Part shown: positions 1 through 8,225 of the stretch, one piece after another
Layout: each line of letters begins with the position of its first letter
Numbering within the stretch: the stretch's first letter is position 1
NCBI GenBank assembly: GCA_041538025.1
Contig: JBGOEV010000009.1
Span: 1 to 64,000 of the forward strand
DNA length: 64,000 nucleotides
Reading direction: 5' to 3'
DNA from: Thermosaccharophagus gerlachensis
GTDB taxonomy: Bacteria; Armatimonadota; Fervidibacteria; Fervidibacterales; Thermosaccharophagaceae
Program-made: the position numbers and the translations under genes
Notes under the pieces: model-generated
Databases searched by the model: none
Told to the model about the DNA's origin: nothing
The model's input: the letters and a program-made list of their open reading frames with translations, nothing else

Positions 1-881
1 CGTGAAACCACTTTGCTTGCCCACGCTACAAACCACCCAAACGCTTCAACATCGCTCTCTTTGAACTGCGGTTCATCTTCCCAACGCGTTACATTGAGAA
101 CTCCATTCACACCTTCATCCTCAAGGAGTGGGAAAGATATCGCGCTTCCTTTGCCACCGTAGCGAAGCCTTTGAGCTATGTATGAATGCTTCATCATTTC
201 ACTGTTGATTATGATCGGCTTCCGCATTTGAATCACAAGCCCAACTATGCCGGTTGTCGGTCTCACCTCAATGTTCCTCGTAGCTAAAGGTATGCCTACA
301 GCAGAAACAATTCTCAAACAGCCTCGCAACCTATCCGTAACAAGCAACGATGCTGCATTTGAGTTTGTTTGCTCAATTGCAGTTTGAGTCAGGCGCTGCC
401 CAAGTCTCTCAAGGTCAACCTCATGCAGTAATGTTTCGGCTACTTCCGTTCTTGTCCTCAATTGATCAGCGTTGTTTATGATGCTCGCATACTCACATGC
501 CGTATCCACAACCGATATTAACTCTGCTATTGTGAAAGGTTTGATTAGCACCCAAGGCATACCAACACCAAGCGATTTGACGACAACGTCACGCAATCCT
601 TGCCCTGTGAGCGCTATCCCAACCAAGTTCGGCAATTTCTCTTTCAGCCTTTGAAAAAGTGAAAAGCCATCGTAGTCTGGAAGAACCCAATCAACAATGG
701 CTATGTCAAATGCTTCCTTCTCTGAAGCCTCTAAGGCTGATGCACCGTTGTTAAACTCAATTACTTCGTGGGAACGACGGCTCAAAGCTCTCCTACAAAC
801 TTCCCTCACAGCTTCGTCGTCTTCAATGATAGCGATGCGTAGTTTACCATGGGCTTTCTTTAATCCAAACGCTTCACCCAC
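1..881 (-). CDS. Response regulator, REC-GAF (3' end outside window)
   Basis: The N-terminal receiver domain shows the acidic cluster EDD, the phospho-acceptor Asp in IAIVDW, the conserved Thr in IALTGQ and the Lys in LIKPF. A GAF-like domain follows (about residues 145-293) and is still open at base 1, so the C-terminus and any output domain are unseen. I place the start at GTG 881 because an in-frame TGA lies just upstream and AGGGGTGA sits 6 nt before the GTG. The gene lies 63 nt downstream of the GGDEF/H-box gene on the same strand, so the two are probably co-transcribed and may form a phosphorelay pair. The receiver assignment is firm; the partner and output are inference. Confidence 0.85.
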   Translation of the reverse strand, partial: MGEAFGLKKAHGKLRIAIIEDDEAVREVCRRALSRRSHEVIEFNNGASALEASEKEAFDIAIVDWVLPDYDGFSLFQRLKEKLPNLVGIALTGQGLRDVVVKSLGVGMPWVLIKPFTIAELISVVDTACEYASIINNADQLRTRTEVAETLLHEVDLERLGQRLTQTAIEQTNSNAASLLVTDRLRGCLRIVSAVGIPLATRNIEVRPTTGIVGLVIQMRKPIIINSEMMKHSYIAQRLRYGGKGSAISFPLLEDEGVNGVLNVTRWEDEPQFKESDVEAFGWFVAWASKVVS

Positions 882-944
882 CCGTTTTCACCCCTGTTAT
901 GTTTTTGGCGTGGCGGTAGCTGTGAGTGGTGTTGCCTACACTGT

Positions 945-2729
945 TCAAGCATTGGCTTTATTTGTGGCTCCCTCGCTTTCTGAGTTATCTTCATGTGATA
1001 TACGCCTCATTGTCTCTGCGAACTCCTGAGCATATTTAACAAGGTCAGCATGTGAGGCAGTGGCAAGCTTATGGGTGACACTACGGATTCGTAAAACGAG
1101 GTTTTGAACCTTAAGAAGCTCATCCTTTACATCTTCCGCCGTCGTTTCCTCACGCCGCAAAAGCAACTCAATTATTCCGAGTATGCCTTGGGCTGGGTTA
1201 TTTATCTCGTGGCATATCCTGTTCACGAACCATTTCAGCATGCGGGTATCAAACATAAGCGAGATGTTAGCCCAAGCCATTTCACCGTTTTCTTTACTTC
1301 TCTCATCTCGCACTATTCTGTTTTTGCCCAGATGCTTTGCAGTTGTTAGAGCTCTATCTGCTGCTTCAAGCAACTTCTCCGGTGTCTCTCCTGCACTTGG
1401 AGCAGTTGCAACTCCTATGCTCGCTGTCAAACGGGTAGCACAACCAAGCACGTTGCTCAAATCCAAGCTTTCAATCAAGCTTCTTGCCCTCTCAGCAACA
1501 ACCATCGCCCCAGAAGGTGGTGTCGCTGGAAGGAGTATAGCAAACTCATCGCCACCAAGCCTCGCAACCACATCATACCGCCTGACATGCCTCCTCAACA
1601 CGCTACCAACATGCTTTAAGACAATGTCACCTTTTGCATGCCCCAAGAAATCGTTAATAGCTTTAAACCCGTCAAGGTCTATCAAGACAACGCTTACTGG
1701 CAGGTTCATTCGGCGTGCCCTTGCAAGCTCTTCTTCGGTCTTCGCGAGCCAACATTGCCTATTGACCAAGCCAGTTACCGGGTCAGTCCATATGGCTCGC
1801 TCAAGCACATACATTGATGCAATTCTCTCAATGACAGTCCCAGTGAATGTAGCTATTTGAGCGATCACCTGTTGTTTCCTACCGGGTGGGAAATCGTTCC
1901 CATCGCCAAAGAGGAAGAATCCTCCTACCGTCCCAGAAGAGTTCGCCACAGAGGCAAAATAATACTTCATGAATTGCGAGAGTATTCGGTGAACGTCTTC
2001 AATAACGAACGCCTCTAAATCGGAATTGCCCATGTGCGCCTTAAAGTGCTCTTTGAGCCTTTCAATTGCTTCTTTGTCACCGTGCATGATGATTGTTTTG
2101 ACCCTTTTAGTTCGCGGAGAGCATAGGACGAATACCCCAACCTCACACTGTGTTACGAGCAAACCGAGATGTAAAAGCATATCTAAATTCCGCTCAAGCA
2201 GTTGTGATGTGTCAATGCAAACAGTTGATTCAAGGTAGCGCCGTAACGATATATGGTCAGACGGGATCGGTAAGAGGCTAAGGAATAGCTCGCCCAACTT
2301 GCTCGTTATCTGACAAACTGTTTCAACCTCGCTTTGCTTGAACCTTTTCCTTGTCTTGCTTGCCACGCATATAGCACCTATGACATCGTTAACGCTTATC
2401 ATGGGTGAGGCAATCAAAGCGCTGACGCCATATTGCCTTAGCCAATTTAGCTCCTCCTCTGATGCTTTCCCTGAATCTAAAATGATTGCCTTCCCATCCC
2501 GCACCACTTTCTTCGTGAGCTGCATAACACGAGCATCTGCAAGGAGTTGTGCACCATGCCTTGTTAAAGCTTTCTCAACAAGCACATGGGGTGTGTCTGA
2601 CAGCTTATCATAAATGACTACTGACCCTATATCGCCATCCACAAGGGTGAAGATGACATCCATGATCAGTTCAAAGAAGTCTTTTGAATGGAGTTGCGGT
2701 GATGGCTGTAACTGTTGGCTCAGTAGCAT
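945..2729 (-). CDS. GAF-GAF-GGDEF diguanylate cyclase with C-terminal HisKA-like H-box
   Basis: This 594-residue protein has a GAF-like domain at about 20-150 and a second, weaker one at about 165-300. A GGDEF domain at about 315-475 has an intact GGDEF signature (392-396) and an RxxD inhibitory site (383-386) with the standard five-residue spacing, so it probably makes cyclic di-GMP. Residues about 495-575 read as a histidine-kinase dimerisation helix pair with the H-box CHEINNP, phospho-acceptor His507, but the protein ends without any HATPase (N, G1, G2 box) domain. There is no signal peptide or membrane helix, so it should be cytosolic. The start has GGAGGG 9 nt upstream. A response regulator gene follows. 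The H-box may receive phosphate from a separate kinase, or serve only as a dimerisation module. Confidence 0.88.
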   Translation of the reverse strand: MLLSQQLQPSPQLHSKDFFELIMDVIFTLVDGDIGSVVIYDKLSDTPHVLVEKALTRHGAQLLADARVMQLTKKVVRDGKAIILDSGKASEEELNWLRQYGVSALIASPMISVNDVIGAICVASKTRKRFKQSEVETVCQITSKLGELFLSLLPIPSDHISLRRYLESTVCIDTSQLLERNLDMLLHLGLLVTQCEVGVFVLCSPRTKRVKTIIMHGDKEAIERLKEHFKAHMGNSDLEAFVIEDVHRILSQFMKYYFASVANSSGTVGGFFLFGDGNDFPPGRKQQVIAQIATFTGTVIERIASMYVLERAIWTDPVTGLVNRQCWLAKTEEELARARRMNLPVSVVLIDLDGFKAINDFLGHAKGDIVLKHVGSVLRRHVRRYDVVARLGGDEFAILLPATPPSGAMVVAERARSLIESLDLSNVLGCATRLTASIGVATAPSAGETPEKLLEAADRALTTAKHLGKNRIVRDERSKENGEMAWANISLMFDTRMLKWFVNRICHEINNPAQGILGIIELLLRREETTAEDVKDELLKVQNLVLRIRSVTHKLATASHADLVKYAQEFAETMRRISHEDNSESEGATNKANA

Positions 2730-2765
2730 TTCTTGCCGCCCTCCTTTGTTGTTTACGATGCCACT

Positions 2766-3488
2766 TCATTCCTCACGCTCAACTATTGAACTCAAGAACG
2801 AATGCGTCATGCCCAAGATTTCCCTTCTGGGATGGCTTGGCTGTTTTGGTTGAATAGATGTTGAACTTATGGGCTCAACGAAGATAATAGCATTTCCGGA
2901 CGGGCTTGTAAACGCCTCTACCTGAGCTATTTCAACAGAGATGCCTTGCCTAAGCAAATAGCGTTGAAGCTCTGCCAAACCTTCCTTTTGCACTGTCACA
3001 ATTGCTACCCTTGGGCGTTCGTTGAAGCCAACTGCAATTTGCTCTTGCGGTTTTGTAGCTCTTTGCTCAGCAGTTGTTTCACCAAAGGCTTGTTGAAAAA
3101 CAGTCTCCAAATCGGCTGACTCATCTGCCCACCAGTCCCTTGCTATACGCCGAACATCAGCATATGATAGACCTTCAAGCCATGATGCTACAAGTATGGC
3201 TCTACCAACTGTGAGCACAATTGAACTGGCTGGATTGAAGTCAAAGAGAACTCCAACGCAGTTTCGGTATGCATCTAAAGCGAGCACATCAACTTTTTCC
3301 CCACCGCGTATCGGCACTTTTACCCCAACAGGAAGCAGATTGCCAATAAACTTCCAAAGCCCTTTCCTGCTCAGAGTCCTTTCAATAAGTGCTTCCAAAC
3401 GCGTAACATCAAACTGAATTGTGAAGAACGACAAATCGCCCTCAGTTGGGATATAGATTGCGAATCTCTCAACTCTTGCTCCCTCCAT
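2766..3488 (-). CDS. Hypothetical protein, possible restriction-like fold
   Basis: I do not recognise the family of this 240-residue soluble protein. The start is set at ATG 3488 because GGAGGAG lies 6 nt upstream; the longer reading frame (to 3539) has no ribosome binding site. Around residues 60-90 it has a strand-rich stretch VDVLALDAYRNCVGVLFDFN, which faintly recalls the PD-(D/E)xK core of NucS-like or DUF91-like nucleases, but no complete catalytic set can be assigned. The second half is low in motifs and ends with Pro/Ser/Gln-rich sequence. It is 36 nt upstream of the GGDEF gene on the same strand, so it is likely the first gene of that signalling operon. Confidence 0.7.
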   Translation of the reverse strand: MEGARVERFAIYIPTEGDLSFFTIQFDVTRLEALIERTLSRKGLWKFIGNLLPVGVKVPIRGGEKVDVLALDAYRNCVGVLFDFNPASSIVLTVGRAILVASWLEGLSYADVRRIARDWWADESADLETVFQQAFGETTAEQRATKPQEQIAVGFNERPRVAIVTVQKEGLAELQRYLLRQGISVEIAQVEAFTSPSGNAIIFVEPISSTSIQPKQPSHPRREILGMTHSFLSSIVEREE

Positions 3489-3601
3489 TTGTTTCTCCTC
3501 CGTTACAGAAACAGCTACGGAACTAAACCCGTTAGGCATCTTACATCAGCAAGTGTAGCACATGCTGACATAGTATGGTAAGTGGGAGGTGGAAAAGAAA
3601 G

Positions 3602-4288
3602 ATGCAAGCGAGCAAACTTAAGACGATGCGCCACAGAGTTTGTGGCGTCTATGTCATCACTGATAGATACATTAACCAAAGGCACGACCATATCTCCATA
3701 GCTATGGCTGCCATTAAAGGCGGTGCATCAGTTATTCAACTTCGCGACAAAAACGCAACCACAAAACAGCTCCTTGAATGGGCATTTAAATTGAGGGAGA
3801 TGACGAATGGCACAAATACGCTTCTCATCATAAATGACCGTGTTGATGTAGCGTTAGCATGCGGTGCAGATGGTGTTCATGTTGGTGATGAAGACATGCC
3901 AGTAGCAGTTGCAAGGAAGTTGGTTGGCAAGAACATGCTCATAGGGAAATCAGTTGATAATGTTGAGCAGGCAGTTGAAGCAGAAAGAGACGGCGCTGAT
4001 TATGTTTCCATTGGTGCTATTTTCCCTACATCTACTAAGCCAGATGCTGCTCAAGCTGTGGGGCTTGACATGTTAAGGGCTGTTAAGGTTGCGGTAAAAA
4101 TACCAGTTGTTGCAATAGGTGGAATAAACCATGAGAACGCACAGCATGTTATTAAAGCGGGTGCTGATGCAATCGCTGTCATCTCGGCTGTGGTCAATTC
4201 TGACGACCCTTTAAAGGCTGTTGAGGAACTTGTGCGCATATACAAAGCTTGCAAGGGGAATGGAGATGAACATGGTGAAAAAGCTTAA
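3602..4288 (+). CDS. thiE: Thiamine-phosphate synthase
   Basis: ThiE joins hydroxymethylpyrimidine diphosphate and thiazole phosphate to give thiamine monophosphate. The TIM-barrel family motifs are present: YVITDR near the N-terminus, the diphosphate-binding QLRDK, LIINDRVDVALACGADGVHV, the GAIFPTSTK loop, and the phosphate-binding AIGGI and GADAIAV segments. The protein is about 228 residues, normal for the family. I choose ATG 3602 because GGGAGGT lies about 11 nt upstream; the upstream ATG at 3575 has no such site. The stop overlaps the start of thiL by about 17 nt, consistent with translational coupling. No TPP riboswitch is seen in the short upstream region. Confidence 0.96.
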   Translation: MQASKLKTMRHRVCGVYVITDRYINQRHDHISIAMAAIKGGASVIQLRDKNATTKQLLEWAFKLREMTNGTNTLLIINDRVDVALACGADGVHVGDEDMPVAVARKLVGKNMLIGKSVDNVEQAVEAERDGADYVSIGAIFPTSTKPDAAQAVGLDMLRAVKVAVKIPVVAIGGINHENAQHVIKAGADAIAVISAVVNSDDPLKAVEELVRIYKACKGNGDEHGEKA

Positions 4289-5300
4289 GGACATAGGAGA
4301 GTTGAAACTTTTAAGTTGGATATACAGCAAACTTGGTGAGCAGGTCAGGTCAAGGGACGATGTTGTAGTCGGGGTGGGCGATGATGCAGCAGTCCTTAAA
4401 GTTGAGCGAACGAAACAATTAGTCATAACCGTGGATTCGCTTGTTGAAGGTGTTCACTTCTCGCTTGACTACTTCACACCAAGTGATGTTGGTTGGAAGG
4501 CACTTGCAGTCAACCTGAGTGATCTTGCTGCCATGTTTGCGAAACCAATTGCAGCACTCGTTTCGTTTGCCGTGCCAAGCAGCCTACCGTTCATGTGGGT
4601 AAAGAAGTTTTATCATGGCATGTTTGAGGTGGCAAACGAATTTGGTGTAGCAGTGGTTGGTGGTGATACATCAAGCTCACCGACGAACATTTTCATCTCC
4701 GTGAGCGTCATTGGTGTAAACAATGCCGATACCCCACTTAGGTCTGCAGCTGAGCCGGGAGATGCAGTTATAGTTACTGGCACATTCGGTGATTCGGCAA
4801 TCGGGTTGAGGGTATTAAAGGAGGTAGGCACACATGCTGTCAGGCGCTCAAAAGTTTTGCGTCACCTTGCAATGAGACATCTAAGACCTACACCGAGGGT
4901 GAATGAAGGGTTAACAGCTGCTTCAACCGGGCTTTGCAAATGCGCGATTGATGTGAGCGATGGTTTAGCGAGCGACCTGACCAAAATAGCCAAGTTGAGC
5001 GGTGCCAGGATTCGCCTGTGGCTCGAGAAGATACCTATGAGCAAGGAGGCAATTGAAGCTTCAAAGTGGTTCAGCTACTCACCTCTTGAGATGGCTTTAA
5101 CTGGTGGCGAGGATTATGAACTAATCATGACTGTCCCAAAAGCACATGCTACATCACTCTGCAAGGCAATCAAAAAGAAGTGTGGAACAAAGTGCACTAT
5201 CGTAGGTGAAGTGGAATCGGGAGAACCCGTCGTTTATGGTGTTGATAGTAACGGCAAGTTGGTAGAGGTCTTAGGTGGCTATGAACATTTCGTCAGTTAG
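4272..5300 (+). CDS. thiL: Thiamine-monophosphate kinase
   Basis: ThiL phosphorylates thiamine monophosphate to the active cofactor thiamine diphosphate. Family landmarks are VGDDAAVL (ATP/Mg site), TVDSLVEGVHF, the WKALAVNLSDLAAM helix, VVGGDTS, and the late DVSDGLASDL and GGEDYEL motifs. The length, about 342 residues, fits the AIR-synthase-like family. The start is uncertain among ATGs at 4260, 4266 and 4272; I prefer 4272 because GGAG lies 6 nt before it. It overlaps thiE, so the last two steps of the pathway are coupled, while the Thi4 thiazole synthase is encoded far away at 52256. The 3' end overlaps the converging DUF4380-type gene by 8 nt. Confidence 0.96.
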   Translation: MVKKLKDIGELKLLSWIYSKLGEQVRSRDDVVVGVGDDAAVLKVERTKQLVITVDSLVEGVHFSLDYFTPSDVGWKALAVNLSDLAAMFAKPIAALVSFAVPSSLPFMWVKKFYHGMFEVANEFGVAVVGGDTSSSPTNIFISVSVIGVNNADTPLRSAAEPGDAVIVTGTFGDSAIGLRVLKEVGTHAVRRSKVLRHLAMRHLRPTPRVNEGLTAASTGLCKCAIDVSDGLASDLTKIAKLSGARIRLWLEKIPMSKEAIEASKWFSYSPLEMALTGGEDYELIMTVPKAHATSLCKAIKKKCGTKCTIVGEVESGEPVVYGVDSNGKLVEVLGGYEHFVS

Positions 5301-6291
5301 GTGGCTCAGAACGATAGATGAGTTCTTTGATAACCTGTAAGCGCTCAGAATCGTTTTGCGGAACAAACTTAAGCTTATGCAGTTCCCAAGAGATGTCAAA
5401 TCTTGCTTCTTCACCAAGTCCGAGCTTGAATATCGGACTCATCAGCTCAAGCTCAACATATGGCAATTCATCCGGGTTGGTATAAACCTCAATTGTGCAT
5501 CCACCATCTGGATACACCTCATGCTCTCTGTATTGGGCACGCTGGATAAACACTACATCGCCGTGAAATGAAGCAAGCCAACACTCTTTTGAGTCAGCAC
5601 CAACCTTCGTTGCTTTCTTCGGGTCACGGCGTAGAAGCAAGAAATCACCCTCACGTTTACAGTATTCAGGTTCAGCTTTGCTAAGCACAGTGTATCCTTT
5701 CTCAAACTTGCTTTCACGACTTAGGGGCATGATGACTAAATCTGGCGACCGTATCTGCGTGACACTCCATATCAACATCTCCACAAGCGGCAAGCGTAGT
5801 TTTTCCAACCTCTGTTTGATTATGAGTTTTGATGAATCGGCACTCAGTCTTATTTCCCTGACAAGCCATGCACCATAGTGTGGGCTTACGGGCGTCACAA
5901 GTTCAACACCGTCTTGTAGCTCAATCGCTGTGCACTCACCACCGTCAAATGCTTCGTCAGGTGGCCAACTTCTACCCATCACTTCATTCCATTGCGCTTG
6001 TGGGGCTGGCCATACTTTGTCACCACCAAAGTTTGCCCACTCGTTTGGCTTTGCATCCCTGCGCAGTTTGCCGAACCATTTTTCATTCTCCCAAAGTATG
6101 TTTTCACCATCTACAAACCTATAGCTCATGATGCGCCCTATCTTTGGGACGACTATGACCTCAACGAGCCCGTTCGTTATTCGGTATGATTCATCCCAAC
6201 CACGGTAGTTCAGCTGTTCTACCTTGACCTGTGCGTAGAGTCTCCCCATAAACAACACAACGATTGCGATAAACGCTGTTCGCTTAACCAC
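5293..6291 (-). CDS. Secreted DUF4380-type protein (galactose-mutarotase-like fold)
   Basis: From GTG 6291 this is a 332-residue protein beginning with a signal peptide (basic VKR, hydrophobic AFIAIVVLFMG, cut near LYAQ). Conserved features match DUF4380 proteins: W..YRITNG.VEVIVVP.IGRIMSY near the N-terminus, GGDKVWPAPQ, and WPPDEAFDGG. The family is related to the supersandwich fold of sugar mutarotases and often occurs with glycan-degradation genes; no enzymatic activity is established from the sequence. GGGGAG lies 8 nt before GTG 6291; an ATG at 6315 is an alternative. It follows the UDP-sugar epimerase gene on the same strand and converges on thiL with an 8-nt tail overlap. Confidence 0.8.
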   Translation of the reverse strand: MVKRTAFIAIVVLFMGRLYAQVKVEQLNYRGWDESYRITNGLVEVIVVPKIGRIMSYRFVDGENILWENEKWFGKLRRDAKPNEWANFGGDKVWPAPQAQWNEVMGRSWPPDEAFDGGECTAIELQDGVELVTPVSPHYGAWLVREIRLSADSSKLIIKQRLEKLRLPLVEMLIWSVTQIRSPDLVIMPLSRESKFEKGYTVLSKAEPEYCKREGDFLLLRRDPKKATKVGADSKECWLASFHGDVVFIQRAQYREHEVYPDGGCTIEVYTNPDELPYVELELMSPIFKLGLGEEARFDISWELHKLKFVPQNDSERLQVIKELIYRSEPPN

Positions 6292-6343
6292 TCCGCTCAC
6301 TCCCCGAGTATGCATTCGTATGATCCAGCTTGCTTTGCCACTG

Positions 6344-7279
6344 TTAGGAGCTTGAAGAGAGAAGGCGCTTGAAGTATTCAATTGTGATTTTTAGTCCTTC
6401 TTCAAGGGGGACCTTTGGCTCCCAACCAAGTAGCTGTTTTGCCTTGCTTATATCTGGGCAGCGTTGTTTTGGATCATCTTCCGGTAGTGGCTTAAACTCA
6501 ATTCTTGATTTGCTCCCCGTAAGGTTGATGATGAGGTTGGCGAGGTCAATAATGCGCACTTCATTTGAATTGCCCAAGTTTATGGGTTGATGCACATCTG
6601 CCTCCATAAGCCTCCTAATACCTTCAACCAAGTCGTCAATGTAGCAAAAAGAACGAGTCTGAGTTCCATCCCCATAGATGGTGAGAGGCTCTCCCCTTAA
6701 CGCTTGCCAGATGAAGTTTGGTATAACACGTCCGTCATCTATACGCATGCCAGGTCCATATGTGTTAAAGATGCGTGCGATGCGCGTATCCAAACCATGG
6801 TGGCGATGATAAGCCATAGTGAGTGCCTCAGCAAAGCGTTTTGATTCGTCATATACACTCCGCACGCCAATAGGGTTGACATTACCCCAATAACCTTCAT
6901 CTTGAGGGCTTACGAGTGGATCACCGTAAACCTCAGAGGTTGATGCGAGAATATACTTTGCCCCTTTGGCACGAGCCAAACCGAGCGTGCGCCATGTGCC
7001 AATTGAATTAACAAGCAGTGTCTCAATTGGATAACGCATATAGTGAGCGGGGCTTGCAGGGCTCGCGAAATGTGCAACATAGTCAACATGCCCATCAATG
7101 TAGAGAAAGTTACAGCAGTCGTAACGCATCACTGTGAGTTTGCCATTAAGGTTAGCTATGTTCTCAATGCGCCCCGTTATGAAGTTGTCCACAACGATTA
7201 CCTCGTGACCTTCCTTCAACCACATTTTAACCAAATGCGATCCGATGAAGCCTGCCCCACCAGTTATGACTATGCGCAC
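6344..7279 (-). CDS. UDP-glucuronate decarboxylase (UDP-xylose synthase family)
   Basis: This 311-residue short-chain dehydrogenase/reductase has the Rossmann motif GGAGFIGSH (7-15), the UXS signature HFASPASP (70-77), STSEVYGDP, the catalytic YxxxK pair (Tyr143, Lys147), RIFNTYGP, DGRVIPNF and QTRSFCYI. These separate it from UDP-glucose 4-epimerases and favour conversion of UDP-glucuronate to UDP-xylose with tightly bound NAD. It starts at GTG with GAGGTGA 8 nt upstream. The product is cytosolic and would feed polysaccharide or glycan synthesis. The downstream sugar-binding-type protein and other sugar genes in the window agree with such a role. A related NDP-sugar epimerase remains possible. 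Confidence 0.9.
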   Translation of the reverse strand: MRIVITGGAGFIGSHLVKMWLKEGHEVIVVDNFITGRIENIANLNGKLTVMRYDCCNFLYIDGHVDYVAHFASPASPAHYMRYPIETLLVNSIGTWRTLGLARAKGAKYILASTSEVYGDPLVSPQDEGYWGNVNPIGVRSVYDESKRFAEALTMAYHRHHGLDTRIARIFNTYGPGMRIDDGRVIPNFIWQALRGEPLTIYGDGTQTRSFCYIDDLVEGIRRLMEADVHQPINLGNSNEVRIIDLANLIINLTGSKSRIEFKPLPEDDPKQRCPDISKAKQLLGWEPKVPLEEGLKITIEYFKRLLSSSS

Positions 7280-7308
7280 TTATGTTCACCTCGTAAGCAT
7301 TGAAAGAG

Positions 7309-8175
7309 TCAAAAGATGGCATTCCTATCAGGTTCAATTTGCTTTATAGCTGCAAGCCCTTCGGAAATGCTTGTGCGAAGCTGTTTTGCAAGGACTGGTT
7401 CTTGGTCTATGAACTGCATCAGTTGAACTTTAAGTTGCTCAGCTTGAGTGCGCAATTCATTAATGCGCTCCTTTATCGGTTTGAACATGATTCGCCTCTT
7501 CCCGAAGAGACCCTTCTCCTCACTTACTTCATAAAGACCACGCTCGGCGAGGAATTGTTGCACATACTGGATGAGATCTCGGTATGCGTCTCCTGTTAGT
7601 TTTGCCCACCCAGTGAGACGACGTATCTCACGAAGAGCAAACTCAATAACTTCCTCAACTGGCGCCGTTTGATCGCCGGGTTTATGTATGAACCAAGCCT
7701 TTAATGCTCTCCTGAAGCCAACTTCAAGGTTACGTGCAAACGGTGTCCTTGGGAAAGCCCTTACAGGGCGCATGTGCAATTCCCAATCACGCGGTGGGAA
7801 TGGAGAGAATGGATCTACATTGCGCTTTTGGATGCTCCATTCAATTGCGCCTTCACAAGATAGCCAGACAAAGGATGCAAAGAACATCTCCTCAACGAGT
7901 TGCTTGTTTGAAACATGGACATCTGATGATGGCACAGGGGAAAAATAAGCCTTCAAGTGCTCCGGAGGCGATTGAACAGGTTCAATAAACATATCCGCAA
8001 ATGCCAAAACAAGGCACTCTGGTCCAGTAACAGATGGCAATGGCAATTGCAATGCTGGCTCAATAGGCTTGCTCCACCATTCGCTGAAGACTTGCGTTAG
8101 GAAGCGTATAACAGCATAGGAAGCCACGATGACCGCAACTAAGCATATAATTACCAATATCAAGCCCCCAACCAT
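7309..8175 (-). CDS. Membrane-anchored hypothetical protein
   Basis: The family of this 288-residue protein is not recognised. One strong N-terminal membrane helix (about 3-26, Gly/Leu/Ile/Val rich) is followed by a Pro-rich linker and a soluble domain with several Trp- and Arg-rich stretches and a helical C-terminal half (REIRRL, ELRTQAEQL). The helix has no obvious cleavage site, so I expect an N-terminal anchor. The start ATG has GAGGGAAC just upstream. It lies between the 2-hydroxyacid dehydrogenase and the UDP-glucuronate decarboxylase on the same strand with small gaps, so it may share their transcript; no functional link is evident. Confidence 0.75.
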   Translation of the reverse strand: MVGGLILVIICLVAVIVASYAVIRFLTQVFSEWWSKPIEPALQLPLPSVTGPECLVLAFADMFIEPVQSPPEHLKAYFSPVPSSDVHVSNKQLVEEMFFASFVWLSCEGAIEWSIQKRNVDPFSPFPPRDWELHMRPVRAFPRTPFARNLEVGFRRALKAWFIHKPGDQTAPVEEVIEFALREIRRLTGWAKLTGDAYRDLIQYVQQFLAERGLYEVSEEKGLFGKRRIMFKPIKERINELRTQAEQLKVQLMQFIDQEPVLAKQLRTSISEGLAAIKQIEPDRNAIF

Positions 8176-8225
8176 TGTTCCCTCTGTTCACCACCGACAG
8201 ACTCAATCGCGGTGTCTCCGTATGC

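Noticed and set aside
1183..1860. 225-residue plus-strand frame inside the GGDEF gene
   Set aside because: It is the reverse complement of a well-supported coding region, has no ribosome binding site and no recognisable motif.
3489..3539. Longer N-terminus for the hypothetical protein at 2766
   Set aside because: No ribosome binding site at 3539, whereas GGAGGAG precedes ATG 3488.
3489..3601. Possible TPP riboswitch upstream of thiE
   Set aside because: The short region lacks the conserved CUGAGA and the later helix elements of the TPP aptamer.
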